DNA from: Norana najaformis
Taxonomy: Eukaryota; Annelida; Clitellata; Crassiclitellata; Hormogastridae
Assembly (NCBI GenBank): GCA_964023275.1
Contig: OZ029914.1
Coordinates: 34,065,424 to 34,129,423 of the forward strand
Direction of reading: 5' to 3'
Length of the DNA stretch: 64,000 nucleotides
A model generated the notes under the pieces. The model was not told the origin of the DNA and did not search any database. It was given only the letters and a program-made list of their open reading frames with translations. A program made the position numbers and the translations under genes. Shown here in pieces: positions 55,050 to 64,000 of this stretch (the first letter of the stretch is position 1; each line of letters opens with the position of its first letter).

Positions 55050-57605
55050 TTACTTTCTCTTCCCCATGAACATTCTTTTTAGCGACTTCTTGGTCCTGTA
55101 TTTTCGCTGCACAGACGATCGGCTTCTCAGCCAAGGGAAGCAGCTACATAAAAGACGGAAACGCAACTCGGATCCGTCGTCGCTTTCAGCGTCCAAATCA
55201 GTTTCTTTGCCACTCCTTGCCCTTGTACGTTCTGCAGCGATCGCAAGATCGATTTCACCCGAAGTGATATCAAAGCAATAGGCACGAACGCAGACGTCAT
55301 CGAACTCGTCTCTAGGCTTTCTGTTGCCAACATTAGAGGATTTTCCGTCAAAAAAATCAGCAGGCGTGTCTTTTCCACTTGTTGAAGTATCACTTTCATC
55401 TCCAGACACATCGACGAGAACAGGAAAAACCAAGTCAGCACTGACCTCAGTTGACTTAGCATCATCGACGCCAGATTCAGCAAAGTCCCTATCAGGTCGT
55501 TTCGCAGCGAATGCATGTATAGGCATTTCGTCTGCCTCTGGTTCCTCATCGTTCTGAGAATCACCGATGAAAACAGGGTGAGCAGTAGGACTTGACTGGA
55601 CCGCAAGATTTCTGACAGAAATGGCTATATCAGTAGCAGATCTTGTGCAGACCAAATCCTCCTCGTCAGTTTCCTCCCATGATTCCGGTTCACTGTTGAA
55701 GGCGAGTTCAGGATCGTCATATCGATTCCATCGATCACCCGACTCTCCGCTGATCCTGGCAAACTCAAAATCAGAGCCAACTGAACCAACCTTTGATTCT
55801 TCACTGACCACAGGTCCATCAGTACAGGAATCGTCACTGGCCAGTTCGGTCTTAGAACTGGATTGACTGCTGAAACGGATCGAAACCATGTCAGCCGAGA
55901 TAGCATCACCATCATCATCACACTTCAGCTTAGCAAATGACCATCGGTAGTAGAGATACAGTGCATCAACTGACACGAAATCCACCTCAGGCAAACCAGA
56001 GGTCTTGTTGACACCACAACCAGCAGCAGAACTTGAGCAGAGTCCAGACGAATGGTCGACCACCACGAGATTCGGACGTGGCTTGATCTCGCTGCCAGAA
56101 CAGACCTTCTCACAACTCTCTAACAAGGATCGGTGGCTACGAGTTGTGATAAAAGAATTGTCTTTACTGTCGACAATACCATTGATCGATGGCAACTTTT
56201 CAGTATTAATGCACGCGGGAGAAGGCACTCCAGCGGTCTCACCACACGGCCCATTTTCACACGCACTGACCGCGGGAGAGATCTCATATTCGAAAACACC
56301 GGCAGCCGTACACGGCTGAGCACCGGTATGAGCAGATCGCTCCCTTCCAACAACAGCACCCGCAGTTGGCAATGGCTGGGTACCAGTCTGAGCAGATCGC
56401 TCCCTTCCAACAACAGCACCAGCAGTTGGCAATGGCTGGGTACCAGTCTGAGCAGATCGCTCCCTTCCAACAACAGCACCAGCAGTTGGCAATGGCTGGG
56501 TACCAGTCTGAGCAGATCGCTCCCTTCCAACAACAGCACCAGCAGTTGGCAATGGCTGGGTACCAGTCTGAGCAGATCGCTCCCTTCCAACAACAGCACC
56601 AGCAGTTGGCAATGGCTGGGTACCAGTCTGAGCAGATCGCTCCCTTCCAACAACAGCACCCGCAGTTGGCAATGGCTGGGTACCAGTCTGAGCAGATCGC
56701 TCCCTTCCAACAACAGCACCAGCAGTTGGCAATGGCTGGGTACCAGTCTGAGCAGATCGCTCCCTTCCAACAACAGCACCAGCAGTTGGCAATGGCTGGG
56801 TACCAGTCTGAGCAGATCGCTCCCTTCCAACAACAGCACCCGCAGTTGGCAATGGCTGGGTACCAGTCTGAGCAGATCGCTCCCTTCCAACAACAGCACC
56901 AGCAGTTGGCAATGGCTGGGTACCAGTCTGAGCAGATCGCTCCCTTCCAACAACAGCACCAGCAGTTGGCAATGGCTGGGTACCAGTCTGAGCAGATCGC
57001 TCCCTTCCAACAACAGCACCCGCAGTTGGCAATGGCTGGGTACCAGTCTGAGCAGATCGCTCCCTTCCAACAACAGCACCAGCAGTTGGCAATGGCTGGG
57101 TACCAGTCTGAGCAGATCGCTCCCTTCCAACAACAGCACCCGCAGTTGGCAATGGCTGGGTACCAGTCTGAGCAGATCGCTCCCTTCCAACAACAGCACC
57201 AGCAGTTGGCAATGGCTGGGTACCAGTCTGAGCAGATCGCTCCCTTCCAACAACAGCACCCGCAGTTGGCAAAGGCTGGGTACTGTGCTTATCTTGATGG
57301 CAACTTTGAGCAGTAGCAGCGGATGGAAATGGCTGACTACTGGTCTTAGCCATCTGAGTGACAGCGGCCGTGGAACAAGGGCGATCAGGGATGTTAACAC
57401 AAGGCCCATTATCACCGACACCAGCCGCTGCACCAGGTAGATGGACGGATATCGCAGAGGTATGTAAGCAAGCAGGGTTGCTTACCTGCTCTTCTCTGAT
57501 CTCCTCGGGCGATTCCGTCGTAGTCGAACCTTCGACTTCCATGACGCCGACTCGTCGACTGCGGACCCATGGTCGCATCAGCAGACGAACAAATCGACAA
57601 AGCAT
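55050..57605 (-). CDS. Unknown repeat protein, 851 codons
   Basis: I do not recognise a family. The frame starts MLCRFVRLLMRPWVRSRR (a second Met, MEVEGSTTTESPEEIREEQ, is at codon 22). Layout: N-terminal unique region to ~110; sixteen 20-residue units TQPLPTAGAVVGRERSAQTG (~110-430); a Ser/Asp/Glu-rich acidic half (~430-800) with stretches such as SEPESWEETDEEDL; then LLCSCFPWLRSRSS and a basic end KYRTKKSLKRMFMGKRK. No signal peptide or clear TM helix. A TATATAG lies at about 57617-57625, roughly 15-20 bases upstream of the first ATG. Three other frames across the array are also open, but only this one has long non-repeat flanks, and the repeat's variable base is silent only here. A consensus donor (CAG|GTAAGC at 57481) could divide it. 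A diverged relative is at 53.07-53.22 kb. Confidence 0.6.
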   Translation of the reverse strand: MLCRFVRLLMRPWVRSRRVGVMEVEGSTTTESPEEIREEQVSNPACLHTSAISVHLPGAAAGVGDNGPCVNIPDRPCSTAAVTQMAKTSSQPFPSAATAQSCHQDKHSTQPLPTAGAVVGRERSAQTGTQPLPTAGAVVGRERSAQTGTQPLPTAGAVVGRERSAQTGTQPLPTAGAVVGRERSAQTGTQPLPTAGAVVGRERSAQTGTQPLPTAGAVVGRERSAQTGTQPLPTAGAVVGRERSAQTGTQPLPTAGAVVGRERSAQTGTQPLPTAGAVVGRERSAQTGTQPLPTAGAVVGRERSAQTGTQPLPTAGAVVGRERSAQTGTQPLPTAGAVVGRERSAQTGTQPLPTAGAVVGRERSAQTGTQPLPTAGAVVGRERSAQTGTQPLPTAGAVVGRERSAQTGTQPLPTAGAVVGRERSAHTGAQPCTAAGVFEYEISPAVSACENGPCGETAGVPSPACINTEKLPSINGIVDSKDNSFITTRSHRSLLESCEKVCSGSEIKPRPNLVVVDHSSGLCSSSAAGCGVNKTSGLPEVDFVSVDALYLYYRWSFAKLKCDDDGDAISADMVSIRFSSQSSSKTELASDDSCTDGPVVSEESKVGSVGSDFEFARISGESGDRWNRYDDPELAFNSEPESWEETDEEDLVCTRSATDIAISVRNLAVQSSPTAHPVFIGDSQNDEEPEADEMPIHAFAAKRPDRDFAESGVDDAKSTEVSADLVFPVLVDVSGDESDTSTSGKDTPADFFDGKSSNVGNRKPRDEFDDVCVRAYCFDITSGEIDLAIAAERTRARSGKETDLDAESDDGSELRFRLLCSCFPWLRSRSSVQRKYRTKKSLKRMFMGKRK
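56341..57300. repeat. 60-bp minisatellite, 16 copies
   Basis: Every unit begins TCCCTTCCAACAACAGCACC at 56341 and each 60 bases to 57241. Inner units are identical except for one base, ACCCGCAG against ACCAGCAG. In plus order the variable base runs C A A A A C A A C A A C A C A C, which suggests growth by duplicating small blocks. Confidence 0.97.
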
Positions 57606-57823
57606 CTCTCGCTATCTATATATCGAAAGCACTCGCAATAAATCACAATCTACTCGAAGAATTAAAAACTCTCACAAGAGATCGACTATCGGCTCCAAAA
57701 CCAGAACGATAATGACGATTACGTCATCAACCATCAGAGAGGAAAAGGAAATGACGTCAATATTGTATCGCCCGAAAATGCTTAAACTTCACGTTTGAAC
57801 AAAATTAACGTTATATTTTCCAC

Positions 57824-57825
57824 AC

Positions 57826-57885
<60 letters not shown>

Positions 57886-57886
57886 C
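57824..57886. repeat. (AAT)n microsatellite
   Basis: About 20 AAT units. It marks the left edge of the LINE tail that follows. Confidence 0.95.
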
Positions 57887-57929
57887 AATTAATAACTGTT
57901 ATAATTATTATACTAATTATACTCAATAG

Positions 57930-58735
57930 GAAGGGGGTAAATGCTTGACCTGGGACGCCACAGTAATCGATACTCTGGCAGTCTCTTATCGATCCAGAAC
58001 AGCCGTGGTCGCAGGTGCTGCTTCTGAGATCGCAGCAGAACGAAAGACCTCAAAATACAGTGATATTCTCTCGACACACTGCTTCGTCCCTCTGGCCTTC
58101 GAGACTCTAGGCCCCATAAATCAGGAAGGCTTCAGCCTCATCAAGAAAATCGGACGCCATTTAACTCAAGTATCGGGATATAAGAGGGAGACTTCTTTCC
58201 TGTTCCAACGCCTCTCCATTGCCATCCAGCGATCTAACGCGATTGCCTTTAATGGCACATTCTTGGAGCCAGATTTAAGCGAAGACTGGCAATTCCAGAG
58301 AACAATCACCGTGCCTGAAGCCAAGATTAAAGAAAAGGAGAGAATCTGGAACTGGTCGTCGAAACCCAGCCGACGGGCCCCAACCGATCCTCTGGGTCAA
58401 AGAGCCACACCGCCTGTCGAAGGTCAGCCGGCGGGTCGAGGTCGAGGAGACGTCGACGCTCGGGTCAGCGAAGCCCACGACGCAGGCGCTTTCGAAGCAG
58501 ACGACGACGGCGATGAAGAGGAGGGAGTTAGTGGTGCCGGATGTTCGTCCGATCCACACCGGAAGTTCTTGCGCCCCATCGAAGAAACGCCCACAGAACG
58601 CTCTACACTTACGCGACCGCTAACTCAGGGTTACTTCTTCACTACGGCGCTTAAAGACAATATCACGAGATTCGGAGGTGCAGCTAGTCGACCTGTTTCC
58701 AGTGTGCCAACCTGGACGCCACAGCAGCTCTAGTT
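57930..58735 (+). pseudogene. Non-LTR retrotransposon ORF C-terminal tail
   Basis: The forward frame reads KCLTWDATVIDTLAVSYRSR, then SKYSDILSTHCFVPLAFETL, GPINQEGFSLIKKIGRHLTQ and RETSFLFQRLSIAIQRSNAI. From memory, the W-D-x-T-x-x-D-T, F-x-P-x-A-x-E-T-x-G, I-G-R and S-F-L-x-Q-R-x-S-x-x-x-Q-R motifs are those of the C-terminal tail of many invertebrate reverse-transcriptase polyproteins. The RT domain itself is absent, so it is a 5'-truncated copy. The frame runs on to 58733 through a low-complexity, acidic segment of unknown origin. Confidence 0.6.
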
Positions 58736-58774
58736 GCTCCAGCATCAATAGATTTGTATCATAATTGAAGTGAT

Positions 58775-58960
58775 ATAACAATAATAATAATAATAATAAT
58801 AACAACAACAATAATAATAATAACAACAATAACAATAACAACAATAACAATAATAGTAACAATAATAATAATAATAATACTCAATATTAATAAAAAGAAT
58901 ATTGGAATGTTAGTAAGGCGCTATATAAATATGCAAATATATTTATTATTATACGCGTCT
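58775..58960. repeat. (AAT/AAC)n tract and repeat tail
   Basis: Trinucleotide tract at about 58775-58880, then a tail with AAGGCGCTATATAAATATGC, as in other repeat 3' ends. 58960-60060 shows no exon; a TAA/TTA-rich patch is at 59820-59905. Confidence 0.8.
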
Positions 58961-60061
58961 ATATAAGGGTATCATATTATATATACTCTGCGGATCGGCT
59001 TATTAATGCAATCTATGTTTGTTGTTTACACATGTAGGCATACACCAGTCATTTAATTTTAAGGGGCTGAATGTAAACTGAGATTGTAGCTCATGTATTA
59101 CTGCATTGTTATGCATAGGCTTGGTCCCAGAGCAAAGCTGCAAAGCCTACAACAGCGATCTAAAAACCAGACAGCCTTTCCTTTTGGGTCACATGTATCA
59201 TCAAATTCTCAATTTCGCATGACACACCCTTGATTTTTTAAAGCCCTCTACCATGCACAGCTGAAATGCAAATGTAATTTTGCCACTCAAGCTTTGCAGC
59301 TGCCAGGATGCATATATTAGTTGCTATACATAAACTTATGTAGAACATTTTTATGAACTTGTGTCTCAGAAGTGCTGTTCCGAAACATGATGTAGTGAAG
59401 TACATATAGGTAGAAAACGGTGTCAAGTGCCTTAATGCAATCAATACATGACTTCGAAGGTCCACAGGTGGAGCCAAAGTTTAAGATTAGTTACACTGTA
59501 AACAATGGCTTCGATTACTGCTTTTCCAGTATGTGGTGTTAAACTTCAGTCTTTTGATAATTTTTTGAGCACATGCCATGACATGTTTACACGTATTTCA
59601 GTAATTAAATACAAGCATTAGGACTGTTATGGATATTGCTGTACACAGGGTGGAATTTTAAGTGGAAAACAATGAGAAAAACCTATTAGCAGGATCAAAA
59701 CTGATGTGAAATTTTATTTAAATGAGAGTGATATTCAGAACCAATGATATCAGTATCTGTATCACACTACCGAATGTCAGTCACGAAGTATAAATAAGGA
59801 AGTCACCATATAAAATATATTAATAATAATTTTAGATAATAATATAAGTAATAGTAATGATAATATTGATATTAAAAATAATATAATAATTATTATTATT
59901 ATCATTGCGTGATTAGTGGTTGGCAGAACTGGGGTAGGGAAGAAGACTTGGCGCTGCACATGCTCTGCCGGCAGATGCAGTGAAGTTGAATAACAAGAGC
60001 AGCCTTGATGGTGTTGCTTTTTCTGAATTTCTTTACATTATTATGTCATTGTCGTCTGCAG

Positions 60062-60373
60062 AAAGGTATCGGTAGCCGTCCGCCACTGATGGACTGTAGC
60101 TGCCAGGAGTGCTTGGCAGTACAGACGCCCTGCCGGCCACTCAGTCGACCAGTGATGAGCAGCTCAAGAGTGCAGACACAAATTCAGTCACAAGAAGAAG
60201 TGCTCAGTTGGAACAACCGCAGCGTCCAGCCCTTGACTCCACCACCATCGGACGTTGGTTCCATGTCCCCGCTGTCTGAATCATCAGCGTGCGAGGACAA
60301 CTCGGATCTGACTGGTAACGATGACTGTGACATATGCCATGTTCCTGAAAAGTCATCATCACTGCTGAAGCAG
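60062..60373 (+). CDS. KLF10/11-like exon (104 codons)
   Basis: Acceptor GTCTGCAG and donor CAG|GTGGGT. In phase 0 on both sides. Reads KGIGSRPPLMDCSCQEC, a Ser/Gln-rich part, LTPPPSDVGSMSPLSESSA and DDCDICHVPEKSSSLLKQ. Confidence 0.7.
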
Positions 60374-61875
60374 GTGGGTGAGGCTATACCTTTGATAACA
60401 ACAGCATTCATAACAACAAAATAATGAGTTAACAGTAAAGGAACAGTCATATCTTCGCAGGCACCTGACAAACAAGTATGCCAGAACTGTTCTGGTCATC
60501 AACAGTTTCGGACATCACAACCGGTTGTGTTTGGTAATGCATTTGTTAACGCACCATATGTTCATCTGCATTCTAGTAATTTTGAGTTATTTATAAATGT
60601 GTGCTCTATTTGCTGAGTTTTATCCTGCTGTTCTCGAGTGGTTTTGAAGTTGATTCTAGTGTTCAGTTTTTTATTCTTGATATAAATTTTGTCTGCAGCT
60701 GCTTGTGAGAGACCTTCCATGTTCTTCTGCATACCAGGATGCATTTGTCCACAGTCCACCATCATCTGTTAGGCAGTTGCAGTCTCCCTGTGGTAACAAG
60801 ACAACTTCTGGCCATACTACAGCTGCATGTGACAGCAAAGACACCAAACACTCCTCTCTGTATGCAACAAAAAAGATTTCATCCCCACATCGACCTTCTC
60901 ATCGAATGAGCAGCGAAAATGAAAAACTAGGAAACCAAGCCAGCTCGATTCCTCCACCGCTTGTCATCACTCTTCGATGTGCCTCGTCACTTGTTCCAAC
61001 AAACTCTGAGCCAATGACAAGCAAACCGAAGGCAAACAGTGTCACCAGTGCATCTCAGGGATACAACTGAAAGCACCAAATCCTTGCTTGGCAAACGTGC
61101 ACTGACACAAAGAGACAAAAGCGACAAACGCGATGTGACAGACAGAGAGGAACACGCGTGGAAACAGATGCGAAAAGATCATGCATCTGTGCCGCCTGTC
61201 TCACGAGCAGTTCCGAATAGCACAAGAAAGTCCTGTTCCAAAAAATGAATGCAGTTTCAGTTACAAAATCTTTGGTTGCAGTTAATGATGTTGGTTCAGC
61301 TTCAGAGTTCACCTTGTGAAGGTCAGAAGGACAGCGTCACAGGCACTTGTGATACAAGTCCCACTTTTCCCACCACAGAAACCTTCCCTTCGGCGAGGAT
61401 TCAACGAGAGACTAGCTTTTCCGAAACAAGGGAAACAACACCCATTCTTTGTACGAATGCCTCCCAGGATACTGCAGTGGTTCTAAGCCCTGGAGCAACA
61501 GAAGTGCCTGGAATTCAGCTGAGTCCTTGCTCTGCACCAATGGTCTTCACAAGCATTAATGGCATGCTGCTGTCTCTCCCAGCTACCCCAACTATTGAAG
61601 TGATTGTTGTCAACAACTACCCAGTTGGCAATCGGGCCAATACTGCAGTCCAGACACCAGCACATGCTTCACGTCCAGAAGGCAGCGGCTCTGTCCAATT
61701 GCTCCAGCACCTGCGGTTGCGGTAGGAATTGGCAGCAGCATACAGACCGAAAAGGATCAGAAGGGTAGATCAACCTTATCAAACCACCACAGGATGTACA
61801 AATGTGACCACACCAACTGCAACAAAACCTACTTCGAGAATTCACATCTGAAGGTTCACCAGCGGATACACACAG
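60062..61875 (+). CDS. KLF10/11-like: KLF10/KLF11-like zinc-finger transcription factor (5' part, frame disrupted)
   Basis: KLF10/11 proteins bind GC/CACCC boxes and repress through Sin3 recruitment. Exon 60062-60373 encodes VQPLTPPPSDVGSMSPLSES-like text, comparable with the PVTP-SDLSEEE region of KLF10/11. Exon 60699-61875 ends in LCPIAPAPA, matching the family's PIAPAP motif, and the first finger YKCDHTNCNKTYFENSHLK, VHQRIHT. The donor G|GTAGAT at 61876 splits the finger after HTG, a usual intron site in this subfamily. The remaining fingers lie right of the window. Inside the large exon the best frame shifts four times: near 61055, 61240, 61316 and between 61610 and 61690. Either this is a pseudogene or the assembly has small indels. 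The start exon lies left of 60062. Confidence 0.7.
60461..60533 (+). CDS. Candidate alternative KLF exon (73 bp)
   Basis: Acceptor TCTTCGCAG and donor TTTG|GTAATG enclose APDKQVCQNCSGHQQFRT then SQPVVFG. It leaves phase 1, which does not fit the next exon's open frame, while skipping it does. It could be an alternative or poison exon. Confidence 0.35.
60699..61875 (+). CDS. KLF10/11-like large exon with first zinc finger
   Basis: Acceptor TTGTCTGCAG. Phase 0 reads LLVRDLPCSSAYQDAFVH onwards to a stop at 61068. Coding-like text continues in the +1 frame (TKSLLGKRALTQRDKSDKR), then frame 0 (MNAVSVTKSLVAVNDVGSAS), then +1 (PMVFTSINGMLLSLPATPTI), then frame 0 to the finger. Breakpoints sit at or near short homopolymers (GGG, AAAAAA, TT). 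Confidence 0.65.
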
Positions 61876-62394
61876 GTAGATAACGATTTTTCTAAGCCGT
61901 TTCTGCCGTTTGCAAACTCTCATGGGGTGGTGTAAGTTAACGCCTCTATAGCAAAATACGTGGTGTGAAACTATTGCTAGTGTTTCCAGTCCAGTGTTAA
62001 GCCAGTACTACTTGCATCAGCATTTCTGTAGCAGGCAGAACTTGACATAATAACTCAATTGATGCTTCCATTCTCTGTCGACGCAAGACATCATAAAACG
62101 TATGGATGATTGATTGGTGAAGAGATTCCTGTAATTTCAGATTTGTTTAAAACAAATCAGGTTGTTGATACTTAGAAAAATAAGTCTCGAGTGAGGAGAG
62201 TAAACTTGAGCAGGGCTTAGAATGAGAATGAAGATATGCACATTTTATATAGGTAATGCTTGTAGGCCATTGGATCATGTGAAACTGAAACCAGAATCCA
62301 GAGAACCATTCATATATTGTATTGTTTATACTAGACGGGTATGAATTATGTTTAAATTTATACTTACACTGTGCAGTTTCTTTCTCTTACTTGC
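61876..62394 (+). other. KLF intron, no other feature
   Basis: Starts with the donor GTAGAT. No second-finger sequence (GEKPF type) is found here or to the end of the window. Confidence 0.6.
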
Positions 62395-63640
62395 AGGCAG
62401 ACAAGTCATCCACGTCAGGGAGACAGAGAAGTCTTCCACGACAGGGAGACAGAGAAGTCTTCCACGACAGGGAGACAGAGAAGTCTTCCACGACAGGGAG
62501 ACAGAGAAGTCTTCCACGACAGGGAGACAGAGAAGTCTTCCACGACAGGGAGACAGAGAAGTCTTCCACGACAGGGAGACAGAGAAGTCTTCCACGACAG
62601 GGAGACAGAGAAGTCTTCCACGACAGGGAGACAGAGAAGTCATCCACGTCAGGGAGACAGAGAAGTCGTCCACGTCAGGGAGACAGAGAAGTCGTCCACG
62701 TCACGGACAGTGACGTCATCCACGTCAGGGAGACAGAGAAGTCATTCATGACAGGGAGAGAGAGGTCACCCACGGCAGGGAGACAGTGAAGTCATCAACG
62801 ACAGGGAGACAGAGAAGTCATCCACGACAGAGAGACAGAGAAGTCATCCAAGGCAGGGAGACACAGAAGTCATCCACAGCAGAGAGACAGAGAAATCATC
62901 CACGTCAGGGAGACAGAGAAGTCATCCACGGCAGGGAGACAGAGAAGTCATCCACGGCAGGGAGACAGAAAGTCATCCACATCAGGGAGACAGAGAAGTC
63001 ATCCACGGCAGGGAGACAGAGAAGTCATCCACGGCAGGGAGGCAGAGAAGTCATCCACGTCAGGGAGACAGAGAAGTCATCCATGTCAGGGAGACAGAGA
63101 AGTCATCCACAGCAGAGAGACATTGACTTCATTCACGGCAGAGAAACAGAGAAGTCATCCACGACAGAGAGACAGAGAAGTCATCAACGTCATGGAGACA
63201 GAGAAGTCATCCATGTCAGGGAGACAGAGGTCACCCACGGCAGGGAGTGAAGTCATCCACGTCATGGAGACAGAGAAGTCATCCACAGCAGAGAGACATT
63301 GACTTCATTCACGGCAGAGAAACAGAGAAGTCATCCACGACAGAGAGACAGAGAAGTCATCCACGGCAGGGAGACAGAGAAGTCATCCACGGCAGGGAGA
63401 CAGAAAGTCATCCACATCAGGGAGACAGAGAAGTCATCCACGGCAGGGAGACAGAGAAGTCATCCACGACAGGGAGACAGAGAAGTCATCCACGTCAGGG
63501 AGACAGAGAAGTCATCCACATCAGGGAGACAGAGAAGTCATCCACGACAGACAGAGAAGTCATCCACGTCAGGGGGGACAGAGAGAAGTCATCCGCGTCA
63601 TGGAGAGAGAGAGAAGTCATCCACGTCAGGGAGACAGCAT
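62395..63640. repeat. 26-bp minisatellite, ~47 copies
   Basis: Unit GTCATCCACGTCAGGGAGAC plus AGAGAA. The left third (about 62425-62640) is nearly uniform with TCTTCCACGACAGGGAG. The right part has many variants and duplicated blocks: GAGACATTGACTTCATTCAC at 63116 and 63292, and GACAGAAAGTCATCCACATC near 62963 and 63401. 26 is not a multiple of three, so one frame reads three phases in turn and gives a 26-residue unit; no stops arise in any forward frame for hundreds of bases. It lies in the intron after the first KLF finger. Confidence 0.96.
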
Positions 63641-63814
63641 CTCCTTCAACGACGTGTGATGAGACTTGACAGACCAAAATAGTCGAACTATATAGGCCAA
63701 ATGGGCCGAAAGCAAAATTCAGATTGGCTTAGCCCGCACGTATATTTGAAGGACAGCCACTCCTGCTGTAGCCACAGGTAACATTCTAACCTTTGCTCCA
63801 ACACGTTACACTGC

Positions 63815-64000
63815 AACTATGTATATATGTATGTATGCATGCACATATTATGTATGTGGGTATATGTGCTCATTTTGCTCGTGTATGCATTATGTATATG
63901 TAAGGATGCATGCATGTATGGATGCATATGTATGATGAATGTATATATGCTTGGTATATTTATGTATGTATGGTAGGTATGAATTGTTTGTATGTATGTA
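63815..64000. repeat. (TATG)n tract
   Basis: Imperfect TATG/TGCA repeats run to the end of the window. Confidence 0.9.

Noticed and set aside
56120..57440. 437-, 435- and 316-codon frames over the 60-bp array
   Set aside because: They are other frames of a repeat whose period is a multiple of three, have little unique sequence, and turn the variable base into amino-acid changes.
62395..63640. CRISPR-like array or histone-like repeat protein
   Set aside because: The repeats are contiguous 26-bp units with no spacers, and the frame cycles through phases.

Overview
This window is animal nuclear DNA, most likely from a marine invertebrate. Genes are split by introns of about 0.4 to 2.7 kb with GT-AG borders. 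The rest is crowded with microsatellites, minisatellites, LINE and SINE remnants, a MITE and a complete Ty3/gypsy retrotransposon. There are no operons and no bacterial signals. The sequence alone does not settle the phylum. The palindrome TAGGCCTA is strongly over-represented (16 copies).

Left part (1-9.7 kb, minus strand): seven consecutive exons of a vesicular glutamate transporter-like SLC17 gene, running right to left. All phases fit (1,057 coding bases). The first coding exon and the C-terminal exons lie outside what I can see. The introns hold tRNA-derived SINEs, a 39-bp tandem array, a perfect hairpin and many simple repeats. The substrate-site arginines and glutamate of VGLUTs are kept, but the conserved transmembrane histidine is replaced by aspartate.

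Middle part (9.7-39 kb): largely non-coding. It holds a LINE reverse-transcriptase scrap (12.5 kb), CR1/L2-like LINE 3' ends with GATTAC-type tails (24, 30.7, 33.3 kb), a decayed gypsy pol fragment (26.2-27.3 kb), a 390-bp hAT-like MITE (32.7 kb), long degenerate arrays at 34-35.5 kb, and a 33-bp coding-like minisatellite (35.9-36.6 kb). Two unassigned candidate exons on the minus strand are at 23.8 and 38.4 kb.

Right-middle part (39.46-45.78 kb): an apparently intact Ty3/gypsy element on the minus strand with a single gag-pol frame, 4-bp target duplications and near-identical LTRs. The LTRs differ by exactly two units of an internal ~102-bp tandem repeat. It is inserted inside an older LINE 3' fragment.

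Right part (46-64 kb): a 51-bp higher-order minisatellite (49.6-51.2 kb), a mosaic of old repeats (52.6-54.8 kb), and an 851-codon minus-strand reading frame of unknown function. That frame has sixteen 20-residue repeats, an acidic C-terminal half and a basic tail (55.05-57.6 kb). A decayed relative of it sits 3 kb away. After a LINE C-terminal tail (57.9-58.3 kb) comes the 5' part of a KLF10/KLF11-like zinc-finger gene on the plus strand (60.06-61.88 kb). Its reading frame shifts several times, and its following intron contains a 26-bp array that is open in all three forward frames. The strongest candidates for something undescribed are the 851-codon frame with its diverged relative, and the LTRs that carry a variable minisatellite.
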